The notes under the pieces: model-generated | What the model was told of the DNA's origin: nothing | What the model saw: only the letters and a program-made list of their open reading frames with translations | The model's database searches: none | DNA from: Candidatus Limimonas coprohippi | GTDB lineage: Bacteria; Bacillota; Clostridia; Oscillospirales; Acutalibacteraceae | Assembly (NCBI GenBank): GCA_018065925.1 | Contig: JAGHSI010000055.1 | Location: 1-35,660, forward strand | Length of the DNA: 35,660 bases | Reading direction: 5' to 3' | In this document: in pieces, positions 16,744 through 26,969 of the stretch | How positions within the stretch are numbered: position 1 is the first letter of the stretch | Layout of the letters: each line of letters starts with the position of its first letter | Position numbers and translations under genes: made by a program

Positions 16744-17814
16744 TTACCATTTAAGTGTTACTGTCTCACAGAAGGCGTATTCGTCTTTGAGAGTGATTAC
16801 TGTACCGTCATCAAGGGTGAGAGTACCAGACCATTTTCCGTGACATTGATGGTTCTTTGCACCGGCAATACCTAATTCAAGCCACATTGAATTATCAAAG
16901 GTTGGAACCATTGTCATTTCGAAGCGTCCGTTTTCTTCATGGAAATGCCAAGGATTGTCCTTTGGATGTTTCTCATCGTAGGTGATTTCTACATTGCCAA
17001 GCTTATGTGCTTTTCCGTCATAGAAGATACAAGTTTCAGCAGCTCTTGAGTCATCTGCGATATCGTATGTAACTTCCCAACCGAGGAGTTTGTCGCCTAA
17101 GTTTACTGTACCGTTTGACCAGAACCAGTGCATCTTGTGAGCCATTACGCCGCGGGCCCAGTCGAGTACTGCAAATGTTTTGTCTGGTGTGAATTCAAGC
17201 TTCTTCCAACCGATTTTTGCATAGCCAGTAACTGGGATGCAGTTGATCTTATTTGTGTAGAAGAAATGATCCTTGTAGTGGTTTGAACCTTTCTTATCGC
17301 GAAGAGTCCAAGGAGTTACGATGGAGATTGATTCCTGCTCAATTGGATCTTCAAGAGTGTAATCGAGTTTGAATTTGAAACCAAGAGGCCAAATTGCTCT
17401 ACCTTCAGCAACAAGGTGACGGGTGTGCTTTCCGTCATATGATTCATTCATGGTGAAAATGCCATAGTTACGGTCAACTTCATACTTTTCACTTGAAGAA
17501 CGTGGGAGTTGATATGTCTTAACAGTGTAAGGGTGGAGGAGTGCAGCACAGAGAACAATATGTCCGTTTGTGATATCTGTGATTGTTACACAACCTGCCT
17601 CTGCGAGTGAAACGTTCGCTATTGTGAATTGTGTCATGTACCTTCCATCGCAGATCTGATAGAAGTCCCACTCTTTGATTCTGAATTTGTTTGCAGAGAT
17701 GTTCTCACGATTATAGGTGAATAGGTCGTTGTGACGAGCCCAACCTGGTTCGAGAACATAGCCTTTTTCATCAAGTAAGTCAGTCTTTTTTGTAATTTCA
17801 TGCTGAATACTCAT
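16744..17814 (-). CDS. DUF2804 domain-containing protein
   Basis: N-terminal LLDEKGYVLEPGWARHNDLFTYNRENI and KEWDFYQICD are DUF2804-like. Confidence 0.82.
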   Translation of the reverse strand: MSIQHEITKKTDLLDEKGYVLEPGWARHNDLFTYNRENISANKFRIKEWDFYQICDGRYMTQFTIANVSLAEAGCVTITDITNGHIVLCAALLHPYTVKTYQLPRSSSEKYEVDRNYGIFTMNESYDGKHTRHLVAEGRAIWPLGFKFKLDYTLEDPIEQESISIVTPWTLRDKKGSNHYKDHFFYTNKINCIPVTGYAKIGWKKLEFTPDKTFAVLDWARGVMAHKMHWFWSNGTVNLGDKLLGWEVTYDIADDSRAAETCIFYDGKAHKLGNVEITYDEKHPKDNPWHFHEENGRFEMTMVPTFDNSMWLELGIAGAKNHQCHGKWSGTLTLDDGTVITLKDEYAFCETVTLKW

Positions 17815-17827
17815 GACGTTATCTCCT

Positions 17828-20800
17828 TTATATTAACTTTATTTCTTTGTCCAAACTAAAAGCGTAGAGATAAGCTGATTTGACAGGTTTTCCAAGAACT
17901 TTTTCCAAAGCATCTGCATATATGCGAAGCTGAGGTGTGTGTCTCTCTTTTAACACTTCTTCGTTCTTTGTTCGGTCAGTCTTATAGTCTACTATTACAA
18001 GTTCATTATCCTCTTCAAATACTAAGTCTGCAATACCCTGAATAAGAATTTTTTCATCCTCAAATTCATTTTCAAGTGCAGGAATTAGAACAGAGAATTT
18101 CTTTTCTTTGTAGACTTTAGGACTATTTTTAATACGATTATATATGTCGGATTTTAAGAAACCTTTAACTTTTTCAAAATCGATTATTTCAAGTTCCTCA
18201 GTTGTGAGGAACTTTTTATTTTTAATGCGTTCTATCTCTTCATCAAGATCTTTTTCAGTGTTGAAATACTGCATAAATTTGTGGAGACATGTACCGCGCT
18301 GAGCTGGGGTGAAATAATCATCATTTAGGAAGTTTGGCTTTGATGTTGCAAAGAATTCATCATCATAGATGTCCTTATTAACTTTTGATGCTGCAAGCTT
18401 TGTGGACACTTTGCTAAGAGGAAGATATTTGTATTCAAAACTTATTCTGTTTTGAAGCTCGGTAAGGAGATCCTTATCAACTTCTTTGCTCCTTGGTGCA
18501 AGTTCTACCTGCTGCTGTTCACCAGGTTGGTGAACCTCACAGATTAAGTCAAAGTCGCTAGGGAGTACTCCGATTGGGGTATCTGTGAGGTCGCGAAGCG
18601 GCTTTGCAGCAGGGTGTCTTATGGTTGCGAGGATTAACCAGTCAAAGAAGTTCTTCTTTGATAGTAGCTCAGAGTAATGAATTTTTGTTTCATCGCTTGA
18701 CAGAGCAAATTTATCAAAGTAGTTATCTTTTTTAACTGAGCCTACAATTACAAGCTTTTCTTCGGCTCTTGTAAGCGCAACATAGAGAACTCTTAAAAAT
18801 TCCGAGTAGAGTTTTTGCTTCTTTGCAAGACGTATAGCAACATACATGAGAGTAGGGTATGTTGAACCCGTATTTCTATTTCGTCCCTTTATGCCAAGAC
18901 CATAATCGGAGTCAAAAAGAACACTCTCATTTAAGTCATTTGTGTTGAATTCGTGTCGAGTATTCAAAAGGAAACAGTATTTGAACTGAAGTCCTTTACT
19001 CTTATGAATGCTCATAATTCTTACAACATTATCTGTACCTGAGGAGAGAGAAGCGGTTTGAAGTTCTCCATTGTTCTCTTCTATACTCTCAAGGTAACGG
19101 ATGAATGATGAGATGCCGAATGAATTTGTTTGGTCAAAACTATCGGCATAGTCGAGGAAGAGAAGAAGGTTTGCAATTCGCTGTGAACCATTTGGCATGG
19201 CCCCAACGATTTGAGCAAAGCTTGTATCCTCGTATATCTTACGGACAAGTTCACCTGCTGGAAGCGAGATGCTGAGTTGTCTATATTTGCTGAGATCATT
19301 TAAAAATTTTGAAATCTTTGCATCTTCGTCCTTTAAGTCTTGAAGTTTAGCAAAGAACGTTTTTTGTTTACTTTTAATCTTGATGTTTGCAATCTCATCT
19401 GGTGTGAATGAGTAAATAGGTGACATCAGGACTGCAAGAAGAGGGATATCAAGTGTTGGATTATTTATGCACTTGAGGAACGATGTCACAATCATAACGT
19501 CAGCAGTTTCAAGGAAAGTAGAACCAGTTTCCGAATATACTGGTATACCTCTTTCCTTTAAAATACGTTCAACTTTCGGTGCAACATCACTGGTCTTTTG
19601 CATGAGAATAGCAAAATCAGAGTATTTTGCGCCGCAGTTGTTGATCTTATCAAAAATATAGTCGGCTGCAAAATTGGCCTCCTGCTCGACATTGTCGGCA
19701 TCTTTTTCGAGACTAAATACATGAAGTTCAGTCTCTGGCTCAGTAACTTCTTTGTCTTTGCCTTTGAATTTATTGTTGTCCTCGTTGAAATTAAGACGCT
19801 CATTTTCGTCGTAGTCTACATCGCCAAGTGTTTTTGACATGAGTTGGTCAAAGACGAAGTTGATATAGGCAAGTATGCCTTTGCGACTTCTAAAGTTGTC
19901 ACTGAGATTTATTGTATAGAATTCATTTTTCTTTCGGTTGAAGATTTCAGGCATGGCATTACGGAAGCCGTAGATACTCTGTTTGATATCGCCAACCATG
20001 AAAAGATTCTCTTCATTTTTTGAGAGCTTTCTAAAGATGGTATCTTGAAGATCGTTGGTGTCCTGATACTCGTCAATTAATATCTCTTCATATTGAATAG
20101 GCTTGAAATCGTGATATTGGAGAAGCTCGTAGGCATAGTGCTCTACATCTGCAAAGTCGAGTGTTGATTGGCCGAGTTTCAATTCCATGAATCTCTCGTC
20201 GAGTTCAAATACGATTTTAATAAGAAGAGTGAGGGCAGGGAGAATTGTTTTGATATCGTCATGCACTTCCTGCTCGTTTTCACAGAAGAGTGAAGGGAGA
20301 GCGAGGATGTCCTTCTTTAAGTCGTCCCTTGCCTTCTTTAAGTTTTTATAAAGGTATGGATTTTCATCAAGGGCAAAACCTTTGCTCTTTCTACTCCAAG
20401 TGCTAAAAGTGAAAAGTTCTATATTATCAACATCGTTTTTGAAGATTTTTTCAATTAGTTCCTCTGTATATGAGATGAGACTTGTCACTTCAATGTAGTT
20501 TGGGTGAGTAGCATAAAGAGGATTTAATTTATCTATTTGAATTACTGCGCTGTTAAGCTTTGACAAATTATATGTGAGAAGATCAATAGCAGAAACTTTG
20601 ATTATTTTAAAGTAATCGGATGTCTCATACGAGAAGTCATTTTTATACTCCTGTAGAGATGTTTCAAGGATCTGCCTTGGTTCAGCAAAGGCTCTTGAGA
20701 AGTTGTAAATCTTAAGAATGGTATCCTCAATGGCTTTGTCATTTTTGCCTGATATGAAGAGCTCTACAAGATTTTCAAAATCTTTATCCTTGCTTGAATA

Positions 20801-21271
20801 ATAGGTTTCAAGAATCTCCTCGAGTGCTTGTTTTAAGAGCTCTTGAGCCCCTGATTCATCTATGAGAGTGAAATCTGGAGCGAGGCCTAAAGTTTCAAAG
20901 TTTTCACGTACAAGGTTTTGACAAAAAGCGTCAATGGTATAGATATTTGCGCTAGGAATAAGCATCTGCTGGCGCTTTAAGTGGTCGAATTTTTTCTTGA
21001 AATCCTTATCATCTTTATTCTTTAAAAGTTCCTTTAAGGATGCTGAAACAGCAGTGAAAAGACGCTCTCTAATCTCAGCTGTCGCAGCACGAGTAAAGGT
21101 TACGATTAGCAATTTATCGACATCGCAAGGGTGATCTAAATCTGTGATTTTTGTGATGATTCTCTCGATAAGAACAGATGTCTTACCAGAACCGGCAGCA
21201 GCGCTGACGATTATGGTTTTACCACTTGTATTAATGGCAAGTTTTTGGTTTTCTGTGAGTTTATCAGCCAT
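17828..21271 (-). CDS. addA: ATP-dependent helicase/nuclease subunit A (AddA)
   Basis: UvrD-type motif LTENQKLAINTSGKTIIVSAAAGSGKTSVL, LIDEYQDTND, GDIKQSIYGFR, nuclease motif LVIVDYKTDR. Confidence 0.96.
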   Translation of the reverse strand: MADKLTENQKLAINTSGKTIIVSAAAGSGKTSVLIERIITKITDLDHPCDVDKLLIVTFTRAATAEIRERLFTAVSASLKELLKNKDDKDFKKKFDHLKRQQMLIPSANIYTIDAFCQNLVRENFETLGLAPDFTLIDESGAQELLKQALEEILETYYSSKDKDFENLVELFISGKNDKAIEDTILKIYNFSRAFAEPRQILETSLQEYKNDFSYETSDYFKIIKVSAIDLLTYNLSKLNSAVIQIDKLNPLYATHPNYIEVTSLISYTEELIEKIFKNDVDNIELFTFSTWSRKSKGFALDENPYLYKNLKKARDDLKKDILALPSLFCENEQEVHDDIKTILPALTLLIKIVFELDERFMELKLGQSTLDFADVEHYAYELLQYHDFKPIQYEEILIDEYQDTNDLQDTIFRKLSKNEENLFMVGDIKQSIYGFRNAMPEIFNRKKNEFYTINLSDNFRSRKGILAYINFVFDQLMSKTLGDVDYDENERLNFNEDNNKFKGKDKEVTEPETELHVFSLEKDADNVEQEANFAADYIFDKINNCGAKYSDFAILMQKTSDVAPKVERILKERGIPVYSETGSTFLETADVMIVTSFLKCINNPTLDIPLLAVLMSPIYSFTPDEIANIKIKSKQKTFFAKLQDLKDEDAKISKFLNDLSKYRQLSISLPAGELVRKIYEDTSFAQIVGAMPNGSQRIANLLLFLDYADSFDQTNSFGISSFIRYLESIEENNGELQTASLSSGTDNVVRIMSIHKSKGLQFKYCFLLNTRHEFNTNDLNESVLFDSDYGLGIKGRNRNTGSTYPTLMYVAIRLAKKQKLYSEFLRVLYVALTRAEEKLVIVGSVKKDNYFDKFALSSDETKIHYSELLSKKNFFDWLILATIRHPAAKPLRDLTDTPIGVLPSDFDLICEVHQPGEQQQVELAPRSKEVDKDLLTELQNRISFEYKYLPLSKVSTKLAASKVNKDIYDDEFFATSKPNFLNDDYFTPAQRGTCLHKFMQYFNTEKDLDEEIERIKNKKFLTTEELEIIDFEKVKGFLKSDIYNRIKNSPKVYKEKKFSVLIPALENEFEDEKILIQGIADLVFEEDNELVIVDYKTDRTKNEEVLKERHTPQLRIYADALEKVLGKPVKSAYLYAFSLDKEIKLI

Positions 21272-24200
21272 TTGATAATTCCTCTAAAATTTCTTTGTTC
21301 TTCTTGTTCTTTATCTCTGTGATAGGGTCACCCTGTTCAAAACCGCAGATTGCATGATAATCACAAAATGCACAAGCATTGTCATAAGATGATTTGTAAA
21401 CTGGTTGAACTTCGATATTACCTTTGTGGAGTTCAAGGCCAAGTTGTCTAATTTCCTCTTCTACAGTCTCTTTAATCTTACCGAGACCTGCAAGAGAAAC
21501 AACAGAGTCTTCGTTCATTGGAATGAAGATGCCTTGTTGGCCGTGCTCCATTGCCTCGAGGATAAAATCATCGCCGCGTATCATACCGCTCTCTTTATCT
21601 TTCTTACGTTTTTCAGCAAGTATATCCTGATCTTTTCTATTTGCAGCAATAGTTGCGCGAAGTGCAGGATAGTAGAGGATGCCGGTAGATTCAATATTAC
21701 CGCCATAATAATCTCTTCCGTTCTCTTCGATGGCGAAAAGGTAGATGAGCATCTGCATGTTGAGTCCGTGAAGGATCTCCGAAAGTTTGAACTCTTTACC
21801 TCCGGATTTGTAGTCGATTACACGGATGTAAGTAACTCCGTCTTTTTCATATTTATCTACACGGTCTACGCTTCCGTAGATGTCGATACTTCCACCTTCG
21901 TCGCCAAGGTCAATATGGTATGGCTTTATGCCTTCTTTGTCACTGAGTGGAAGTTCAAAATCACAAGGCTCAAAGTCGGTGAGTGAGAATTCCTCACAGA
22001 GTCTGTCGACGATGTCAAGAAGGTGGACTTTTAGTCTGTTATAGAGATAAAGGAAGCGTGCAGTCTTTCCCTCAGTGCCCTTGAAGAAGACATTCATGTA
22101 TTCTTCAAGCCATCTACCGACGGCTTCTTCACGTTCGTCTCTGCTTGATTTTATAAGGTTTTCTTTACCTTTTTCTTTAATAATATTTTCAAGTACATAG
22201 TGGATTACTGTACCACTGATAGCTGGAGTGATTTCGGCTTTTTCGCGCGGATAGGCTCCGAGACCGTACTGGCAAAAATATTTGAACTTGCATTTGTAGA
22301 AAGTTTCGGTACGAGATGCAGAGAGACCAATATTTTTGCCGAAGAGCCTCTCCGCGATTTTTGCGTTTTGAATCTGTTTTGGCCTATTTTCAATTATTTG
22401 ATCAATAGCCTCAACTTTATCACCGTATTTTTTTGATGCTATCTCTCGGAGCGCATTTATCTTCTCTTGGTTTTCGTTTGAAGCTTTTGGAATTGATTCG
22501 GCATATGAGAGGAAGGTTGAATACTCTGTCTCTGCAAGGTAGTCACACTCCTGCTCGGAGAGGATGAATTCAGGCATTCCGTCAGCATATAAATTCTTTA
22601 CTGCGTTGTAAATAATTGATGGCTTTTTGTCGTCGCGAGGGTAGGAGATGTATACCTTCTCAGAGGCTGCAGATAACGCAGTATAAGCGATAAAGCGCTC
22701 TTCGGCCGCCTGCTTATCAACAGGTGGGGAGAGAGAGATGTTGGCGCTTTCTTCGAGCAATCTGCGCTCTGCATTTGAGAGAAGTCCCGAGGATGAAATA
22801 GTCCTTGGGAATATGCCTTCAGCACAGCCTGCAACAAATACAACTTTTGGAGAATCCGGTCTTATACGATCGGCTGAACCGATGATTACTTCGTCGAGTC
22901 CGTGAGGTATTGAACCGAGAGTTGAAATACTAACCACGGCATCAAAAAGTTCAAGGAAAGTTTTTGGTTTTATACGGTTTTCACCATAGACAGTTGCTAT
23001 CTTATCAAGGATATCCATGAGGATATCCCAAACTCTATCTTGCTCCTCGGCAAGAGCGGCAAAATCGTTATCACTAAGGGATTTTGCGGAGTCTTTAAGG
23101 CGAATTCCTGTGCCTGTTTCAATGAGGAAATTGTAGAGTGAATTCGCTGCTTTGAAAGCGTTGGTATCATCTTTGAACTCTCTCTCAAGTTTTAAGAGAG
23201 GAGTGATAACTTGCTTTCTCAAATCTTCAAGATTTAAGAAGGCTTCTTCAGCGGCCTCAGCCTCTTTTTCATTTCTTGGTTCCTTGAGTCCGAGAGGGCT
23301 GTTTTCTTTTAAAAATCCTTTTCTCCAAATATCGCCTTTGATGTTCCAAATCAGGGCATAATTTTCAAGTTCTGAGATGTCATCAAGTGAGATGGGAGAG
23401 AGGCCTGTTTTGAGATAATTTAAGATATTTTCAGTTGTAAATCCGTTTACAAGTATGCGAAGAACGCTTCTGATAAGGGCAATTACAGGTTGATTCGTAA
23501 TTGGCTGACGAACGTCCTCATAAACTGGAATATCATACCTGTTAAAGGCTGATACAAGTTCGCGATTATACTCGGTCTCATCTCGGACAATTATAGCGAT
23601 ATCAGAAAGTTTTAAGTCCTCAGTTCTGATAAGTTTTCTAATGGTTGCAGCGATGAAGTTACACTCGGCACGTTTGTTGTCTGCTGTACAGAGCGTGATG
23701 TTTTTTGGATATTCTGTAAGAGGTGTAACCTCGGCTTCAAAAATATTCTTTTCCAAGTGGAGAAGATCATCATTTTTGAAACGGAGAGATGATGACATTT
23801 TTATGATATTTGGTGTCGCGATTCTCTCAAGTCTTGCTTTGGTGTCCTCTACAGATTCAAAGATCATCGATGTGTCAAGGTCCTTATCAGTTGGGTCGAG
23901 ACAGAGGGTCAAGAACACATCATTTGCCTGCTTAATAATGATCTCTATAATTTGGAGTTCTTGGGCCGTAAAGCCTTTAAATGCGTCGATTGCTACGGTG
24001 TAACCCTCAAAGAAGTTTGTCTCTCTTGTAAGGCTTGCCAATTCATCAAGGATGGTGTTGTCGTTGGTGAATCTCTCTCTCAAAATTGAGTCATAGTTTC
24101 TATATATTTTTGAGAGTTCAAGGATTTTTTCTTTAATTTGAATTTTCTCTGCGGCAGCGTCAAGCATATCAGGTGTTACCTGTTGCATATAGAATTCTGT

Positions 24201-24572
24201 TGTGAGATAGAGAAGCTGCTGGGCGAGAGAGGTACTGTTTGTATGATGCTTATAAAACTCGAGTTCACCATCGAGCTCATGTAAAGTTTTAAGCATTAAA
24301 ATGAGTTTCGCTTTGTCGTCGGCATAGGAAGTTGGTAAACCGCCAATAGCGCGGTTTACGTAGTCGACGAGACGAGTGAAACTCAGTACTTCTATACGGT
24401 TTGCTACCTGTGGGCCGTGCTCTAAGAGCAAAGCGCGCTCACAAGTATACGAAAACTGCTCGGGTACAATATAAAGGAGCTTTTCGTTGCCCGCTTTTGC
24501 TTTGTCACCAAGTATTTTTCTGACATATTCTGTTTTTCCAGAGCCAGCACGGCCCACAATTAAATTAAACAT
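21264..24572 (-). CDS. addB: ATP-dependent nuclease subunit B (AddB)
   Basis: MFNLIVGRAGSGKTEYV start; nuclease RVIDYKSGGKEF; cysteines ETFYKCKFKYFC and ACAFCDYHAICGF consistent with the AddB Fe-S site; overlaps addA. ATG at 24572 preferred over the tracked start at 24662. Confidence 0.94.
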   Translation of the reverse strand: MFNLIVGRAGSGKTEYVRKILGDKAKAGNEKLLYIVPEQFSYTCERALLLEHGPQVANRIEVLSFTRLVDYVNRAIGGLPTSYADDKAKLILMLKTLHELDGELEFYKHHTNSTSLAQQLLYLTTEFYMQQVTPDMLDAAAEKIQIKEKILELSKIYRNYDSILRERFTNDNTILDELASLTRETNFFEGYTVAIDAFKGFTAQELQIIEIIIKQANDVFLTLCLDPTDKDLDTSMIFESVEDTKARLERIATPNIIKMSSSLRFKNDDLLHLEKNIFEAEVTPLTEYPKNITLCTADNKRAECNFIAATIRKLIRTEDLKLSDIAIIVRDETEYNRELVSAFNRYDIPVYEDVRQPITNQPVIALIRSVLRILVNGFTTENILNYLKTGLSPISLDDISELENYALIWNIKGDIWRKGFLKENSPLGLKEPRNEKEAEAAEEAFLNLEDLRKQVITPLLKLEREFKDDTNAFKAANSLYNFLIETGTGIRLKDSAKSLSDNDFAALAEEQDRVWDILMDILDKIATVYGENRIKPKTFLELFDAVVSISTLGSIPHGLDEVIIGSADRIRPDSPKVVFVAGCAEGIFPRTISSSGLLSNAERRLLEESANISLSPPVDKQAAEERFIAYTALSAASEKVYISYPRDDKKPSIIYNAVKNLYADGMPEFILSEQECDYLAETEYSTFLSYAESIPKASNENQEKINALREIASKKYGDKVEAIDQIIENRPKQIQNAKIAERLFGKNIGLSASRTETFYKCKFKYFCQYGLGAYPREKAEITPAISGTVIHYVLENIIKEKGKENLIKSSRDEREEAVGRWLEEYMNVFFKGTEGKTARFLYLYNRLKVHLLDIVDRLCEEFSLTDFEPCDFELPLSDKEGIKPYHIDLGDEGGSIDIYGSVDRVDKYEKDGVTYIRVIDYKSGGKEFKLSEILHGLNMQMLIYLFAIEENGRDYYGGNIESTGILYYPALRATIAANRKDQDILAEKRKKDKESGMIRGDDFILEAMEHGQQGIFIPMNEDSVVSLAGLGKIKETVEEEIRQLGLELHKGNIEVQPVYKSSYDNACAFCDYHAICGFEQGDPITEIKNKKNKEILEELSNG

Positions 24573-24652
24573 AATAAAACACCGTTTATATTTTAACACA
24601 TTTGTTAGCGCTGTGCGAGTTATTAATGGGACATCGCAGACAAATATTTTTG

Positions 24653-24670
24653 AATTGTACACAATTTGTC
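24653..24670. promoter_or_regulatory. operator-like palindrome copy 1 (addB side)
   Basis: AATTGTACACAATTTGTC, identical over 18 bp to the copy at 24742-24759; core AATTGT-AC-ACAATT is palindromic. Confidence 0.65.
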
Positions 24671-24734
24671 GTTTATTTTATTGATATTGTGTTGTATACT
24701 CTTCTAGTCTATAAAAGGTATTATTTTTTATAGA

Positions 24735-24740
24735 TATAAT
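24735..24740 (+). promoter_or_regulatory. TATAAT -10 element for the murC operon
   Basis: agaTATAATaa immediately upstream of operator-like copy 2; the -35 is weak. Confidence 0.45.
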
Positions 24741-24759
24741 AAATTGTACACAATTTGTC
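24741..24759. promoter_or_regulatory. operator-like palindrome copy 2 (murC side)
   Basis: AAATTGT-AC-ACAATTT-GTC; overlaps the expected transcription start next to the TATAAT. Confidence 0.65.
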
Positions 24760-24776
24760 TATTATGGAGGCAATTC

Positions 24777-26177
24777 ATGAATATTGACAGCTTGCTCAAA
24801 AGCATTAAGAGAATTCACTTTATAGGAATTGGTGGCTCGGGCATGTGTCCCTTAGCAGAAATTCTTATCGCTAATGGATACGCTCTGACAGGCTCTGATA
24901 ACAACCCTGGTGATAACATAAATAAACTTAGAGATTTAGGTGCAGAGATTGCTATGGAACAAGTTCCTGAAAATCTCACAAAGTTTAATCCTGAACTTAT
25001 TGTTTATACAAACGCTATCTTACCAGGCAACCCAGAACTTAGTGCAGCTATGAACGGTGAAGTTCCTTGTGTTGAGAGAGCGGTACTCTTTGGTGCTATC
25101 TCTCGTATGTTTAACAACTGTATCGGTGTGTGTGGTACACATGGCAAAACATCAACCACATCACTTCTTTCACAACTCTTACTTGAAAACGGCAAGGATC
25201 CTACACTTGTAATCGGTGGCATACTTCCTTTAATTGATAGCCACGGCAGATCTGGTAAATCTGACACTATGGTCTGTGAGGCGTGTGAGTTTAAAGATAC
25301 ATTCCTTGAACTTTCACCGGACACTTGCATTATCTTAAACATCGATAATGACCATATGGAGTATTTTGGTACTATCGAAAACAGCATTCGTTCTTTCACT
25401 AAATTTGCTGACATGACAACAAATCTTGTTGTTTATAACGGTGATGATGAAAACACTCTCACTGCTATTAAGAATATGACAAATACTTCTGGTAAGAAGT
25501 TTATTTCTTTTGGCTTTGATAGTTCTAATGATTACACTGCTGCAAATATCACTTTTGTTCGAGGAGCTTATCCTGAATTTGATGTTATTTATCGTGGAGA
25601 TAAAATCGGACATGTTGCATTGGGATTCCCAGGTATGCACTCTGTAATCAACTCTCTGTCTGCTATTGCTGTAGCTTTGGAAAATGGTATTACTATGGAA
25701 CAGATTTCTGCTACTATTGGAAACTTCAAGGGAGCAGGCAGACGTTATGAAATTTTGGGTGAAATAGGTGGCATAACTATAGCTGATGATTATGCACATC
25801 ATCCAACAGAACTTTTTGCAACTTTGAATACTGTAATGCGTATGCAATTCAACCACGTTTGGGCTGTATTCCAACCATTTACATATTCAAGAACGAAAAC
25901 TCATATGAAAGCATTCGCAGAGGCACTGTCAATCCCTGACCACTGTGTAATGACTGAGATTATGGGTTCACGTGAAATAAATACAGATGGCGTTTATACA
26001 TCTCAACTTGCTGAACTTATTCCAGGTAGTGTTTGGTTTGAAACACAAAAGGAAGTTGCAGATTATGTAATGTCAAAAGCCGAACCAGGCGATCTTATTA
26101 TTACTCTTGGCTGTGGTGATATTTATAAAGCCGCACAGTATATGCTCAAGACTTATGAGGAGAGATTAAATGGCTAA
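24777..26177 (+). CDS. murC: UDP-N-acetylmuramate--L-alanine ligase
   Basis: IHFIGIGGSGMCPLAEIL, GVCGTHGKTSTTSLLSQLL, DDYAHHPTE; ATG 24777 preceded by tatggagg. Confidence 0.95.
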   Translation: MNIDSLLKSIKRIHFIGIGGSGMCPLAEILIANGYALTGSDNNPGDNINKLRDLGAEIAMEQVPENLTKFNPELIVYTNAILPGNPELSAAMNGEVPCVERAVLFGAISRMFNNCIGVCGTHGKTSTTSLLSQLLLENGKDPTLVIGGILPLIDSHGRSGKSDTMVCEACEFKDTFLELSPDTCIILNIDNDHMEYFGTIENSIRSFTKFADMTTNLVVYNGDDENTLTAIKNMTNTSGKKFISFGFDSSNDYTAANITFVRGAYPEFDVIYRGDKIGHVALGFPGMHSVINSLSAIAVALENGITMEQISATIGNFKGAGRRYEILGEIGGITIADDYAHHPTELFATLNTVMRMQFNHVWAVFQPFTYSRTKTHMKAFAEALSIPDHCVMTEIMGSREINTDGVYTSQLAELIPGSVWFETQKEVADYVMSKAEPGDLIITLGCGDIYKAAQYMLKTYEERLNG

Positions 26178-26958
26178 GTACACAAGAAACACAAATAAGA
26201 ATAAGTACAGGAATAGACATCAAGAGATGATGCGTAGACGTCGTGTCACGACTATTGTGGTTCTCTTTATCTTTGTACTTATTTTTGCACTTATTCTTAA
26301 AAGTTGCTTTTCTTCGGATAAGAAGAAAGATAAGAAAGAGGATACGTCCTCAAAGACAGAATCATCTATGACAACAGATGGTACAACTGAACCAGTTACT
26401 TATGAGCGTGATATTGCATTTGATACGGACAGCTCATATGCATCAAATCATAAGTACTGTGTAGGCGTAAATAGAAAAGAAAATGTTGTTACTGTTTATG
26501 CTAAAGATTCAGAGGGCTTCTTTACTGAAGCAGTCAAAGCTTTCACTTGCTCTTGTGGTAAGGAAGGTCACGAAACTCCTCTTGGAACTTATACCACATC
26601 TGAAAAGTATGAGTGGCTTAAGATGGTCGACGGCTCATATGCTCAGTACACACTTCATATCAATGATCAGATTTGGTTTCACTCAGTACCATACACAGCA
26701 AAGGACAAGGGATCACTTGAGTACGACGAGTTCAACAAACTTGGAACTGCGGCTTCACTTGGATGCGTAAGACTCGCTGCAGCGGATGCTAAATGGATCT
26801 ACGATAATATTGAGTGGAAGACCATGGTATTCATCTACGATAGTGAGACACCGGGACCACTTGGTAAACCTGAGACAGTTAAAATTGATACTAACAATAG
26901 AAACAAAGGTTGGGACCCTACGGATCCTGACAAAGCAAATCCTTGGGCAAAGAAATAG
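26170..26958 (+). CDS. L,D-transpeptidase (YkuD domain), membrane-anchored
   Basis: N-terminal TM; IWFHSVPY ... LGTAASLGCVRLAAADAKWIYDNI active-site motif (HX..SxGCxR). Confidence 0.93.
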   Translation: MAKYTRNTNKNKYRNRHQEMMRRRRVTTIVVLFIFVLIFALILKSCFSSDKKKDKKEDTSSKTESSMTTDGTTEPVTYERDIAFDTDSSYASNHKYCVGVNRKENVVTVYAKDSEGFFTEAVKAFTCSCGKEGHETPLGTYTTSEKYEWLKMVDGSYAQYTLHINDQIWFHSVPYTAKDKGSLEYDEFNKLGTAASLGCVRLAAADAKWIYDNIEWKTMVFIYDSETPGPLGKPETVKIDTNNRNKGWDPTDPDKANPWAKK

Positions 26959-26969
26959 GGGAGAAAATT

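Noticed and set aside
21405-21986. 193-aa + strand ORF opposite addB
   Set aside because: Antisense to a well-recognised gene, Phe/Val-rich translation typical of reverse-complement artefacts.
24600-24776. Possible riboswitch or leader RNA upstream of murC
   Set aside because: The region is AT-rich with DNA-type dyads and a promoter close to the start codon, leaving only about 30 nt of leader; no room for a structured riboswitch.
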